Part shown: one piece after another, positions 12,912-25,316 of the stretch | How positions within the stretch are numbered: the first letter of the stretch is position 1 | Layout of the letters: every line of letters starts with the position of its first letter | Assembly: GCF_003086295.3 (NCBI RefSeq) | Contig: NC_092045.1 | Location: forward strand, 23,874,890-23,938,889 | DNA length: 64,000 nucleotides | Direction of reading: 5' to 3' | Origin: Arachis hypogaea | Lineage: Eukaryota > Streptophyta > Magnoliopsida > Fabales > Fabaceae | The notes under the pieces: model-generated | Database searches by the model: none | Told to the model about the DNA's origin: nothing | Seen by the model: only the letters and a program-made list of their open reading frames with translations | Position numbers and translations under genes: made by a program

Positions 12912-13424
12912 TGTTAGTAAAATACCCACATTATATTGGCCCCAAGATCACTCACTCACATAAATAACGCTATCATATTTTTCATCTCTCAAACTCATCA
13001 ATACTCATATGAAATAATGGAAAGAAGGACTTCACATAATCATATTTTTTTCATTTCAAGGAACACAGATTACAAAACTATTATATCACTTATTTATAGA
13101 TGTTTATAGGCAGTGATTTTATAATACACTTGTAACTAAAGTACTTTCTACCATAATAAACTATCATAAGTGTTGGTGGTAGGAAGCTTGTGGATATATC
13201 ACTTGCATGCTTTCTTCAATTTGAACTCTAGTTTTTTTTTTTACTTTTTCAAACCTTTCAGCACATATATTTGGACTATTAATCATGTTGCTCTTGACTC
13301 ATGTATTCTAGTTGTTTCTTGATTCTTGTATCCATGCAACTCTAGCTATTTTCTTATTTAGTCATCATTCATGATAATTCCAATGGCGGTGATATATAGT
13401 GCAAGTTGATTTAATTATTAAACA
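12912..13424 (-). repeat. Copia 5' LTR
   Basis: Runs from TGTTAG to TTAAACA on the plus strand and is the partner of 6887-7395. For this minus-strand element it is the promoter-bearing 5' LTR. The related 3' LTR shows a TATAAATA on the minus strand at 7065-7072. Confidence 0.93.
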
Positions 13425-14810
13425 GAAATTTATATAACCTATGTAGTTTGTCAAAAATAAAATTCGACCTAATCCAAATTAGTGCAATTTTGATCGATTT
13501 TCGATCGGATAGTGGCTCTATATAAATTGATTTGAATTTGATCACCCTTACGTACAAATAACGATAAGTTTATATTCAACTTTATTTTCGTATGTTTAAT
13601 TATTTAAATCTGAAGCCTTAACATATACTCTACATCTGTTTTATTTGATTTGTTGATACAATAAAAAATATTTAGATAACTTTTAGCTATAATAATTTAG
13701 TGTTATTTGCACTATAAAACTCTATCATTGTTGCCTCATTACATATCTTAGAAGTGAGATTTTAATCGATATTTCTTAAATACTAAAGATTATTACCAGT
13801 GGCTTCTCTTAAATTCTCAAAAACAATATATAAATTTTGAAATCAAAGACAAGAATAATACTCCATATTACTTATAGGGATGCATATGTCACTCTTGGAT
13901 TAATACAAGAGAATAAGGAATTTAATGATGTCATTAAAGAAACAAGCAACACATAGGCCTCAATATTCTATATCATGAGGTTGTTTCCAACAATATCTCA
14001 AAACTAAAACATGTATAGGATAACTATTAGCATAAGTTTTCAATGATATTTTATATCACTGAAGAATAGTACTAAACATGAAGATGAGTATTATTAACTA
14101 CAATAATATACTTTTTTTTAATTATTGATCATTTTGAGTTTATTGAATTTTGATTCGATTATGTATTATCTGTAGAATTAACCATGTGAGATAATGAGAT
14201 TAAATCGTTGTACTTATTTGATTTAGATGAAATGTTACAATTTTATGACAACCCTAAGGTAACTTTTAAAAAGGAGAATGAGATTGAGAGACATAGACTA
14301 AATTAAGTCTCTATATTGTGTTTGATGTAAAGTATACCTAATTGAATTATGTCTCAGTATCCTATTATGTCTCAATATACCTAACTGATATGAATAAAAT
14401 TACTAAACTATCTTTACTAATAAAAAAATATAATTAAAATAAAATCCTAATACAAAAGAATAAAGAAAAAATCGAGACATGGTACAACAAGAAGGAAAGA
14501 GAGAAGGGAAGGGAGAAATGGCACAGGTGGAAGTCACTATCACCACTACTGTCATTGTGAGAAGACATAGGAGAAGGGAAAAGGACTTGAGCAGAATCGG
14601 TGAGGGGGGATAGAGAAAGAGAGGTAAACATTTTTACTACCAGAATGTCATGCTTCCAACTGTGCCACTCTGATAGCGAAGATATTACGACGACTTTAAA
14701 GATATCTTTACATTGTAGGAGCCTTTAAACGAAAATCACATTGATTTTTCTTTGAAAAATCAAAAATACTTTTTCTTTCTTTTGATCAAACACCCATACA
14801 TACAAATCAT

Positions 14811-14860
<50 letters not shown>

Positions 14861-16085
14861 CAAGAAAACTTATACAAGTAACATGCCAATAATACATACA
14901 TATATCATTACAATTCTTATCTCTCTTTACAAAAAATATGGATATCGATAACAAAGACGAGGGAAAAGTCATATATGATAATAAAACCAATAAAGCACAA
15001 CCAGATGTGCAGAAGAATCTTCATAGGCTTCTCGTCTATTTCCTGGAAAAGATAAGACTATAGGGGGTGAGAATCTAACCACACGATCTCACCAGAGAAG
15101 TTTTAGAATTCTCATAAGAGAATATATAAAAAGAGAATTAGTTTCAATCACAGTGATCATCACTCATCTTATGAATCTTTTCAAACAACAACAATTAATC
15201 ATCCAAAATCCCAATTCATATCTCACTTATAAGAATTCCAATCTCGACAATATCCCATAACATTTTCCTACATCCCAAAGAAACAATGTAACCAAACTTA
15301 CCAATAATTCATCCAATCACGGCCTCCACCCCAAAATATAATCAATCACGGTCTTCGGGTCCCAAAATTCAATCAGCATTCAAACCATCATAGAGTCAAT
15401 CTTTTACAAGCCACCACAATCCACTATAATCCGAACCAACAAATCACAATCACAAGTAATCAGATAGACAATCAAATAATCACACATAGATAACAATTAT
15501 GACAAGTAGTATAATTAGCAGTTAATAGAATATCAATTAAGCCATCCAAGTAATTATGCAAACCCAAACAATTTCAAACAAACACAGTATGATGCATGTC
15601 TATCCTACTGGCCATGAGCTCACGTATCGGTTATATTGCCAAATTCGACATAAAATCCGGCAGGCATCACCCGGATTGGTCTCTAGGTGTGTATCCCCAG
15701 GAGGAATTAAACAAGTCATGGTACCATTATCTCAATGGAGAGTTTCCTCTCACTTTCTCCTAGAGGTATAAATCGTGCCACGACAATGGAGAATGTCGTC
15801 TCATTTCAACGGAGAGTGCCGTCTCACCTTGCAACCGAGAGAAACTGGAATGCGGTATGGATCAAACTGTAAGATCCTAACTTTTAGAACCTCATGATCG
15901 CACTAAAAGTCCAGGCGTTACCTACCTCTACTTCTTTAATTTCATACTATATTTATTTAATATTGAGCCTTTGTGAATGTAAACTAGATTTTTAATTATG
16001 AAAACGAAAAGCCCTTGCTCTAAACCACTTAATCACACAAGTATATTCACATAATATATAATATATAACGTTATTCGACGATCCT
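13425..16085. other. Intergenic DNA with an old repeat fragment
   Basis: AT-rich, without supported genes. 14822-14858 is an (AT)n microsatellite. At about 15560-15910 the composition changes: on the minus strand it contains phrases such as GTGAGCTCATGGCC that I loosely associate with untranslated regions of legume chromovirus-type gypsy elements. Three imperfect copies of a short palindromic phrase like GGAGAGTGCCGTCTCACC lie at 15737, 15787 and 15809. No boundary or coding region was found, so origin and extent are uncertain. Confidence 0.35.
14822..14858. repeat. (AT)n microsatellite
   Basis: An uninterrupted AT dinucleotide run of about 37 bases in AT-rich intergenic DNA. Confidence 0.95.
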
Positions 16086-16470
16086 TGATGCGTGAGCATA
16101 TTTCCTATCTTTTCCTAATGAATTTGCATCTAATTTGTTGAGTTTAATAAAGAATTAATTATCTTTTAGCCAATATGGATGCTACTTTGAGTCTTTTGCA
16201 ATTTTATTTATTTTAGGTAGCATTCGACTGGATTTGATGGAGTTTCTACAGCACAAGAATAAAAGGAAATGGCAGCGAGGAGCGACACGTACGCATGACT
16301 GACGCGTACGCGTGATTTGGAGCTTTCCACGGCGACGCGTGCGCGTGACTGACGCGTACGCGTGATTTGAAGAATTGCACAGCGACGCGTGAGCGTGACC
16401 GACGTGTCCGCGTGACTTGCGAAAAAGACCATCGACGCGTACGCGTGACTGACACGTACGCGTGACATGC
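16086..16470 (+). repeat. Element A 5' LTR, first part
   Basis: Matches the start of the solo LTR at 10537-11932 and ends at the CATGC target duplication of element B. It includes a cluster of ACGCGTACGCGT-type palindromes at about 16290-16465. Confidence 0.9.
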
Positions 16471-17902
16471 TGATAAACCCCATTTTTAGGGTTTATCTTG
16501 TATTGAATTTAGAGTATTTTGATAACCTTTTCTCACATTTAACCTATAAGTTAGCATGGTTTTGTTATCTCTCCCGTATTTGTGCTTAAGTGTAAAAACA
16601 TGCTTTTTAAGCCTTATTTTGATGAATTCTAATTTCTCCTTGATTCTATAAGATGCCTTGATGTGTTTGCTAGTAATTCCAGGGTTGAAATAGGCTAGGC
16701 ATGGATCAAAGGAGCAAGGAAGAAAGCATGCAAGTGGAGAGAAGCACAAAAGCCAAAGAATTGATCTCGACCAAGCACGCGCACGCGCACAAGGCGCCCG
16801 CGCGCACATTGCAGAATTGACCAGGGACGCGCACGCTTACCATGCGTGCACGCGTCGTAGTCCGCACGTGATTCTGTTACTGCAACACATGCCTGGCGAT
16901 TTTGGAAGGTTTCAGCAACCAACTTTGGCGCCAAATTGCATATAAGAACCAAGGATTGAAGGGGATTAATTCACATTCACATCCATAGACTCATTTTACA
17001 AGTTTTCTGAGATATTTTTAGTTAGTTACATTTGTAGAGAGAGAAACTCCAACCTCTCTCTAGGATTCATCTTCATTTTCTCAATTCTCAACCATTCCTT
17101 GGTGAGATCTATTGCAACTCTCATTTTACTTTGTTCATGTTGTAGATCCTCTTCTCTAATCTCAATTAGTGTTTGTAGTTGTTCAATTCTCATAGATCTT
17201 AGATTTAACTTTGTTGTTTTGGATTATATTAATTCATTGAAGATCTCATTTTCATTGTTGTTCATTGTTGATTCTTGTTAATCTCTTGTGTTGAATCACT
17301 TTGATTCTAAACCTCTTCTCAATTTTACTATGTCTTTCATTCTTGCTCTCTAAATGTTTGAGAAAATGCCAACTTTAGATATGGAGTAGCATCCCCTCAC
17401 TTGGCCTAGTGGTTGAGTCATTGGAGACACTTGAATAATGGATGTCAATTGTTGATTAAGAATTGAGAATTGCTAATGACTTAGAGTGCACTAAAGCTAG
17501 ACTTCCCTAGGGTAAGACTAGGACTTGTGACTTAAGTTAGTTACTTTTACTTGACTTTCCTCTATAATTAGGGGTTAACTAAGTGAAGCAACACTCCTTT
17601 GTTATCACAATTAAAGGAAGCTATAGTGATGGAACTTCCAATGTTCAACCTTGGCCAAGGCTTTTAATATTGATTGATTGTTGTTTTCTTTTATTAGCAC
17701 TTGTATGCCACACTCTTCAAGCCACAAAAGACCACTTAACCAATAACATGCATCCTTGTAGCATTCCTAGGGAAGAACGACTCAGGACTAATACTCTCAG
17801 TTATAGATTGTAGAATTGTTTGATGATAGTTTTTGCGTCGGTTTAGACTATACTACGATTGATTACTCGATAATTTCTATACCGGCAAAAATTCATTCAT
17901 CA
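16471..17902 (+). repeat. Element B 5' LTR
   Basis: Starts TGATAAACCCC and ends TTCATCA. The first 27 bases contain an inverted repeat, GATAAACCC against GGGTTTATC. A cluster of GCGC and ACGCG palindromes lies at about 16776-16870, and a TATA-like CATATAAG lies at 16939-16946. Confidence 0.93.
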
Positions 17903-17905
17903 AAA

Positions 17906-17923
17906 TGGCGCCGTTGCCGGGGA
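17906..17923 (+). other. Element B primer binding site
   Basis: TGGCGCCGTTGCCGGGGA, 3 bases after the LTR. Athila-type plant elements are known for this site, usually ascribed to aspartate tRNA. Confidence 0.88.
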
Positions 17924-18040
17924 TGCACATGAGTGCCATGTTTTTGGTTAATGTAAATATGTGAATATTGTAGATATATTTGTCTTTTGCTTGTTTGTTA
18001 GTTTTCATTAGATCTCCATTAGTTTTGTTCCTATTTGCCA

Positions 18041-19826
18041 CTATGAATTCTCGTCCTTGTGATTTCGGATATGACTATGACTACGTTGTAGGCGAGGAAA
18101 ACTTGAATGATGGCTCACATTATGGGAGAGATGAATTCTTAGGAAGGGAACCACATCCATATGAGCAATCATCATGGCAACCTTCCCCTTCAAGTTACTA
18201 TGATGGTAATCCTTCTTATAATTCATATCATTCCTACGTATATGATGATTCTTATCATGGTTATACCACTCAACCACCATCATTCTATATACCATATTCT
18301 CAACCCACATCTTATTTCCACCAATTGCCTACATATGATCCAAGTCTATATTCCCCTATCCATACCCTTGTGACGATTATGAACAAGCAACCCTTGAATC
18401 ACCACCACTCCAACATCTTTACCCTCCAACCCAAGTCCCCATGAATGATACACTTGGTATCATTCTTCAAGAGCAAGAAGAGCTCCAAACCGCACTCACG
18501 AGTTTCACCTCTACCCTCCAAGAATTTACGTCCCGTATAATTCCACCCTATACCAATAACCAAAATAACTTCCCACCTCAAAGCTTTGATGAATCTCTTT
18601 TCCAACTATATCATGATTTCTCCTCTCTGCCACAGACCTCCATGGAAGCATATCAATGTCCATTAATCCAAGAGCAATATGATCCTACTTATGTTAGTAA
18701 AGTGGAACAAGAATTAAGGGATCGTTTCAAGGAAGAAATGGATCGATTTCAAGCAACCATCCATCAAAAGATAGATTCTTGGGATTCATACAACAAGCAA
18801 AGCATCTCCACGGATGAATGTGAGAAATCAATCGAAGAGATGAGCATGAAGGAGATTTTAAGATCCCAACACGAGGACAAGGAGATGGGATATGTCTTGC
18901 AACAAGTGAAGGAGGAAGAGATCATTGAGAAAGAAGAAATGGTTGAAGAGTTAAAGGAAGTTAAACAAGAGGTGGATTTCAAGCTTGAGAACACTTCCAC
19001 ACCAAGTGATATTGTTGATGATCTTGTGGAAGTTGTTGAAGTCTCTCCCATTAAAGTTGAAAATGATGTTGAGGAGGATGATGCGCAACCTCCAAGGCAT
19101 AGTATGAGTAATGAAAGATTGGAAGAGGTTGATCGAGAGATGGATTCAATCATTGAGAATTCCTTATCTACGACTGAATCCCCTCCCATGCCGTTGGTAA
19201 GCAATGAAGAAGAGAATGAATTGGAAAGAAGCCACCAAAAGGATGAGGTTGAATTTGAAGAAGCTTGTGAAGAGGTGAAGGTAATCAAGGAAGAGTACAA
19301 GGGAGTGAAGCTTGCAAGATCATTGGGACCACTCCTTCCTAAGTCACCATCCAACATAACATTCAAGTGGGTAAAATCCTTATCTCTAATCTTTACTTTC
19401 CCACTTGAATATGGTTTACTTAAGACGGATGGGCAACTTAGAGATCTTTGTGGATTGAGGAGTAAGAAAGGGTCATGTAGTGGTTGGAAACATCACTCTA
19501 AGTTCATGATGGGTGCTTGCTCAAGGTTGAATAGCAATGGATGGTATAGAACCAAATTGCGTGGGTCTAGGAGAATGTTTGGAGGCCTAATCGAGAATTC
19601 ATTGAGTTTGCCACTCAAATGGAAGCATGAAGCTCAAGAAGAAAAGGGGTTGACAAATAAAGTATGGGACCCCGGAACATACATAGACCACTATCAACTT
19701 AGGGGCCTTGTTACTTGCTTAGGCCCCCTTGAAAGCCTTGTACGTTTAAGTTGGGACCCCAGAGGCCATTGGAAGTGCAAACACTGGTGGGGATTCGAAG
19801 AAGAATTCAAGCATAAGCCACCCTAG
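18041..19826 (+). pseudogene. Element B gag-like protein with 154-residue C-terminal domain
   Basis: The start is the ATG at 18041 (MNSRPCDFGY), chosen because elements C and D begin with the same MNSHP-like phrase. The N-terminal third is rich in Tyr, Ser, Pro and Gln and looks disordered. A Glu/Lys-rich, coiled-coil-like middle follows (about 18700-19310). The final 154 codons (19362-19823) form a Trp/Cys-rich domain opening FKWVK, with two WDPxG-like motifs and ending KHWWxFxxxFKHKPP. One single-base frameshift near 18352 splits the ORF; otherwise it is open to the TAG at 19824-19826. I know no function for the domain. Its position after the primer site suggests a capsid or packaging role for the N-terminal part. 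That is inference. Confidence 0.8.
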
Positions 19827-19876
19827 CAAGGACTCCATCAAAATGTCCAACTTAAGGACTTAAACTAAAAGTGCTA

Positions 19877-19894
19877 GGTGGGAGACACCCCACC
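19877..19894 (+). other. Conserved stem-loop after the gag-like ORF (B)
   Basis: GGTGGG, six-base loop AGACAC, then CCCACC: a perfect 6-bp stem beginning 51 nt after the stop codon. Equivalent structures occur at 29751, 35899 and 53841 (minus). Confidence 0.75.
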
Positions 19895-20179
19895 ATGGTA
19901 AACTCTTTCCACTCTCTTCTAATTTTGTTTAATAAGTGATTTGAGTTACCATTGTAGGTAGTTTTTTTTTTCATCTCATAATTAGCTTGTTTGTGTACAT
20001 TAGTTGCTAGCAAATTAAGATGCATGTTGTGCTTAGTAGAAATAGAATAAATCTCAAAACCAACTTGCATTTTAGAAAGTATGTGGTTTTTGACTAAACA
20101 AGGTGTTGTAAACATCATGGGGAGTCTTTGGGCAATTTAGAGCTTTTAGTCATTTTCTATATAAAAAAAAGAGGGGGAG

Positions 20180-21000
20180 TGGACACGCACGCACAATGTA
20201 CGTGCACCCGTCCATGAGCAGATGCATCATCACCCATATTCCAGAGAGTTGGGCCTCTCCTAGGCCAGCGTTATGCCTCAAGCCCAATTCATCGCACGCG
20301 TGCGCGCACTACGTGCGTGCGCGTCCATACAGCAACAGGGAAATGCACGCGGACGCGCACATGCCGCGTACGCGCAGGTCTAGTAGTGCACCCTTTAGGC
20401 CATTGACCAGAGAGTTAGGCCTAATCTGGGCCAACCTTAAGCCTCCAGCCCAACTCCTCGCACGCGTGCGCGCACGGTACGCGCACGCATCTTTGCCTAT
20501 TTTGATCATCCACGCTTGAGCGCATTGTACGCGCACGCGTAGTTCCCTAGTTTCATCAATGCACGCGGACGCGCAAGATGCGCGCTCGCGTCGATTCAAA
20601 AAGATGATAACCTAATGCGCGACGAGCATTGCGCAGTCGCGCACTCCTTCTTCCTCCCCTTTCAACCGTCTTCTTCATCCACTCACTCTACCCCCCTCCA
20701 GGCCATTGACCAGAGAGTTAGGCCTAATCTGGGCCAACCTTAAGCCTCCAGCCCAACTCCTCGCACGCGTGCGCGCACGGTACGCGCACGCATCTTTGCC
20801 TATTTTGATCATCCACGCTTGAGCGCATTGTACGCGCACGCGTAGTTCCCTAGTTTCATCAATGCACGCGGACGCGCAAGATGCGCGCTCGCGTTGATTC
20901 AAAAAGATGATAACCTAATGCGCGACGAGCATTGCGCAGTCGCGCACTCCTTCTTCCTCCCCTTTCAACCGTCTTCTTCATCCACTCACTCTACCCTCTG
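20180..21000 (+). repeat. GC-rich palindrome cluster with a 303-bp tandem duplication
   Basis: Dense ACGCG, GTGCGCGCAC and CACGCGTG phrases in a normally AT-rich element. The unit beginning GGCCATTGACCAGAGAG at 20398 is repeated at 20701 and remains near-identical to about 20996, so it is a recent tandem duplication. ORFs here, including Arg/Ala-rich ones on the minus strand, are by-products of the palindromes. Confidence 0.85.
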
Positions 21001-21159
21001 TCCGCTCTACCGGCTACCACCACCACACGACCAGCCCTCTCTCTCCCTCACCTCCCCCATCTCACATTCTCACTCTCATCTTCTCCTCCTTCAACTCCCA
21101 TCTTCTTCCTCTTTCCTCCGCCGCTGACAGCGACCGCCGGCCACCACCATCACACGGCC

Positions 21160-21207
<48 letters not shown>

Positions 21208-22168
21208 CCACCCAACACCTCTTCGCTTTCTCTCTCTCACTCATCCATTCTGCTCAGTCTCTCACTCCTCCGAACGCCGCCACAACCACCGCCCTGCCAT
21301 TACCGCCACCATCCACGGCGGCGCGACTCACTGATTCTGCTGCTTTCGTTCCGACTCCAATTCCCTTTCTCATTTTTGATTCTGCCCAGCTCCCAGGTTC
21401 CTGTCCTAATTCTGCTTTCTATCAAACCTTCATTTCTGTTAATTTTCTGTTAGTTAGTTAGAATTGGAATATTGTATGTTAGGATTAGTTAGAAATAATT
21501 GCGGTTAGGTAGCTAGGACTGGATAGAGGATTCTAGGCCTGATAAGTGCTCTGTTTGTGCATAATTTGCTATTTTTTTCCTTGGGTGCTGTATGATTGAT
21601 TTTGGGTTGCTCTTCTCTGCAATTTGTGTTGCTAAATGCTATCTGATTGCTGTTGTGCTTAATTGATGTTGTTTTCTATGCTTTTGTGCTATTTTGCTAT
21701 CCGGGACCATCTGATTTTAAGCCGGAATGCTGCTCAATTTTCAAGAAATTTAATTTCATTTTGGTCTTTATTATAATTTTGGGCTAATTCTCGTTACTTT
21801 CGACTTCCGGGATTTGCATTAAACATTGTAAACTTGATTTCTATGACTAGCCACAACCCCTCTCTTATTGAGCCTAAATATCATCATACCACTAATTCAC
21901 TTTTCTAACTTACTAATTTCTTTAACCATTTAACTTCCACTCACATTTAACCCTCTTTAACCATTCTTTCAAAAGTATGATGATAGTATTGCTTAATGAA
22001 GTAGAGCTGTGACTTTAGTGGACATTGCATATGCTTACTTGTTTACCAATTTACCTTTCAAGTTCAGTTCACATCATGATTGTTTAATGACCAAGTGATA
22101 TCCTGAACATGCTTTCTTTGTTTCGTGCTAAGTGCTTAATTGCCTATATTCTATTCTATTTTTTCAGG
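21001..22168 (+). other. Leader and intron-like region before element B's second ORF
   Basis: A pyrimidine-rich leader with a (CT)n run at 21162-21203 is followed by T-rich sequence that ends TTTTTTCAG directly before the GATG start of the next ORF. This looks like an intron with its 3' splice site, which would let the second ORF be expressed from a spliced or subgenomic RNA. No other gene is seen. Confidence 0.5.
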
Positions 22169-23488
22169 ATGTCGGATAAAGGGAAAGGAAAAGCATCATC
22201 TTCCAAAAAGAGGAAGAAAACACCAGACCCCACTTTTGCCTCACTGCTTGCCTATGCTCAGAACCCTCTGAATGACATAGATAAAGCAAACCAATTACTA
22301 CCAGCTCAGGATACGGTCAAATTTTCCAATCTCTATTGTGAACTCAGATTCCCAAGCTACAATTCAAAGAATCTGAATACTGAGAAGAAGCTGGTTATTC
22401 CATCGGATTTGACCGACATCATCCACCAGCGTATTGACCGGATGGGTTTGGCTTTTCTGGATAGGGAATTGAGCCAGGTGAACCGATCTTGGGTGCAAGA
22501 GTTCTACTGCAATTTCTTCCGCCATACCCTTGACTCGGTACTTGTTAGGGGGATTGAGGTACCTATCACCGAGCAGGCCATTGAGGATGCCCTTACTTGC
22601 CGGCCTAAGACCAGTGACACTGATGCATTCATGCAGGCCGAGATAGACCTTCATTGCATGACCTTTGATTTTGAGGCATTGAGAGCAGTGGTAGCCACTC
22701 CGGATGCTCCTTGGGTTATGGATGCCGATAACACAGCACCCAAGGGGATGCACTTTAGTTATCTGAGCCGAGAGGCCAAGACTTGGCAGTAGATCTTCGC
22801 TCATTATGTCATGCCTACGACCCACTTCACAGAGATCCCAGTTGCTATGTTGATCTTGATCAGCTGTGTGATGGAGGGGAAGGAGGTTTATTACCCCCAG
22901 CTGATTAGGCGGTTCATGTGGAGAGCCCACATCCGAGGTCTGTTTCCTTTTCCAGTCATGGTCACTCAGATGATTCAGCGAGCCGGAGTTTCGTGGCACC
23001 AGGATGATGTATCACCACTTCTACTGCTCCCTCAGAAGGAGCCAGTTACTATTCTGTGGGGATCCTGGGTGCACGAGAAGCCTGCCTCCCACCGCCGATC
23101 TCGAGCCAGAGCAGCAGTTGAGGGAGCTGGACCCTCTTCATCATCAACCCCTGCAGGAGCATCTACCGCAGCCGCACCTCAGCCGATTTACTTACTAGTT
23201 TAGCGTCTCTTCCGGTACATGGAGCGCAGCAAGCGCCAGATCATGCGTCGCCTGGATCAGATTGACCAGATGTTTGTGGCCCAGGGCCTTGAGCTGCCCC
23301 CTCTACCAGAGTCTTCCGATTCCAATGAGGAGACCCATGAGGAGGAGCATGCAGATTTACAGACTGTGGGTATTCATGCGGATGAGCCAGCACATATGGA
23401 GGCACCACCTCAGACACAGGAGTCTCAGCCGGTACCACAGCCACAGCCAGATCCTATCGGTGTACCTATCCCTGATCCTCAGGATTAG
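22169..23488 (+). pseudogene. Element B second ORF, putative plant transposon protein
   Basis: Starts MSDKGKGKASSSKKRKK, a basic and probably nuclear-type N-terminus. The middle resembles the Pfam family 'putative plant transposon protein' (PF20167 as I recall): WVQEFYCNFF, then VRGIEVPI, and later LILISCVMEGKEVYYPQLI. The C-terminus is Pro/Gln/Glu-rich. The frame is one continuous 440-codon run broken by two TAG codons (22790 and 23201), both explicable as CAG changed to TAG. In Athila-type elements an ORF in this place, after the main ORF and before the 3' LTR, is often called env-like, but no membrane segment is visible here. Element F carries a counterpart at 51795-52826. The function of the family is not established. 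Confidence 0.8.
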
Positions 23489-23492
23489 CATC

Positions 23493-23525
23493 GAGGACGA
23501 TGCTTGATCTTAAGTGTGGGGAGGT
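23493..23525 (+). other. Internal polypurine-tract-like motif (B)
   Basis: GAGGACGATGC then TTAAGTGTGGGGAGGT, nearly the same as the terminal tract at 25285-25316. It begins just after the second ORF ends. A second internal tract could prime extra plus strands. Confidence 0.6.
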
Positions 23526-25284
23526 AGCCGGTGGCATCATTAGAGGACCGGTGAACATTTTGGCCACTTTCCTAGCTACCTTACTTTGCATACCCTTTGT
23601 ATATATTTGATGCATTTTAAGTTTATTTTGGATACCTTTACTGCTTATTTTGGATTTTAGATATTTTGATGCTTATGGATATCTTTAGATTTTTTAGATG
23701 ATAGATTCCATACTTTTAGTTGGATTTGTCTTTATACATTTTTTGCATATCTTTCTTTTTAGTTTGGGTTGTGATTAGAAATCATACTTTGAATTGCAAA
23801 AACTTAGTCACCCTTTTTGCATAAGAAATTGGTTTTAAGCGGAAATGGAAAGGGTAAACTAAGGAAAATTTTGAATTTTTCAATCACAATAATGCTTAGT
23901 CAAATATTGAGAATTTTCAAAAAATTTAATTATAGGGCACCAACCCAATTGATTGAAGAAAATTTTTGGTGAAACTTGCTTGAATTCATACTTTGTGAAG
24001 CATGTATTGAGCCTAGAACACAAGCTTGTGAGACTTGAGCATATTGATGTGGTTACATTTTATAACCACTTATTTTCCATTCTTGTGTGAAATTGTTCTC
24101 TATTTATGATTGTGATCCTTGATTTGTTTGATTCTATATGTCCATTTATTTCTTGTATTCACACATTTGTATGATTGAGGCCATTATTTCATTAGCCCAC
24201 TTACCCAAATAGCCAACCTTTTACTCTCCATTGTTAGCCAATTTTGAGCCTAAGCTTAGCCAACTTATTCTCAATTTAGCACATTACAAGCCCAAGGCGG
24301 AAAACCAATGAAAAGTCCTTGTTTGGATATTTGATTAGCCTAGGCTAGTGAGAGTGCTCATTATTCAAAGTTGGTGAGGCTTGGGAACATTGGATGGAAA
24401 AAAGAAAAAAAGGGTAGTACACTTTCATGTTTAGGAATTGGGTACATACTCATGTATTGATTAAATGTATAGACCTTATGCATTGATGTTCTTGTATATA
24501 GTTTCAAAGAAAAAAAAAGAAAAATGAAAAGAAAAAGAAATAAAAGTGAAAAAAAAAGAAACAAAAAGAAAAGAAAAAAATGTATATAGAAAAATAAAGA
24601 AAAAAAAGAGAAGAAAAAAATAATAAAAGGGGACAAAATGCCCCAAGATGAAGTTCAACAAAAGGGAATCAATGCATAAGTGTTATGAATCAAGAAATAA
24701 GATGCATGAATATGTAAGAAAAAAAGTGAAGAAGGGATAGTTAGAGTAGTTTGAATTTGTATAGGTCATTATATAGGTTAGGTGGGAAAGTCTATACTAA
24801 TCCAAGATCTAAACTCTAGTCCACTTAACCATAAATGAACCTACCTTGACCCTAACCCCATTACAACCTAAATGAAAGACCTCATGATAAATGTATGCAT
24901 GCGTTGAATAAGTGTTGATTGTTAGAAGAAAATCAAATTTTGGAAAGCATGATTAGAAGAGAATTGAGTGAATTAACCCTTAAACACTTGAGTGAATAGA
25001 GCGGATACACATCCGGTGAGGGTTCAAAAGTTCAATTACATGTATTCACCCATATTATCTATATTCTTGCAAGCTTGAATTTCTTTTTGATAATTCAATA
25101 CAATTGTGGTTTGGACTTAACTCCTATTGCCCTAACTATTGTGCTTACACATGTTCTCTTGGGAATTGATTTGTTTGAACTAAGCATTTGCATTTACTTT
25201 AGGTAGTTGCATTTAGATAGGACTCATATAGTTTAGTTGCATTCAATAAATGTCACACCCCTTAGTTCCTTTTTGTTTTAGCAT
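23526..25284 (+). other. Element B 3' untranslated region
   Basis: AT-rich, with no supported ORF. 24400-24640 is a purine-rich (A/G) stretch. The AAGTGTGGGGAGG signal then recurs just before the LTR. Confidence 0.7.
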
Positions 25285-25316
25285 GAGGACATGCTAAGGT
25301 CTAAGTGTGGGGAGGT
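25285..25316 (+). other. Element B terminal polypurine tract
   Basis: GAGGACATGCTAAGG then TCTAAGTGTGGGGAGGT, abutting the 3' LTR. The same motif precedes the element D 3' LTR. Confidence 0.85.

Larger units (their letters stand above)
6887..13424 (-). mobile_element. Degenerate Ty1/copia LTR retrotransposon
   Basis: Complete in outline: TG...CA LTRs of 509 and 513 bp, a perfect 5-bp target duplication GAAAT (6882-6886 and 13425-13429), a methionine-tRNA type primer site, a polypurine tract, and a gag-pol region in copia order (gag, integrase, reverse transcriptase, RNase H) on the minus strand. The two LTRs differ at several dozen positions by eye, about 92-93% identity, so this is clearly older than elements B, D and F (about 98%). 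Without the solo LTR nested at 10537-11932 the element is about 5.1 kb, normal for copia. The frame is broken many times, so it is not autonomous now. Confidence 0.95.

Noticed and set aside
6600..13560. A second transposon surrounding the copia element, with ends near GGATTTAGATTGG and GATCACCCTTACG
   Set aside because: The inverted ends match too poorly and no duplication was found.
20309..20902. Arg/Ala/Cys-rich ORFs on the minus strand, repeated twice
   Set aside because: They read through ACGCG palindromes and are duplicated with the 303-bp unit; similar ORFs arise in every palindrome cluster, for example 16208-16483, 25332-25697, 31160-31564 and 36177-36416.
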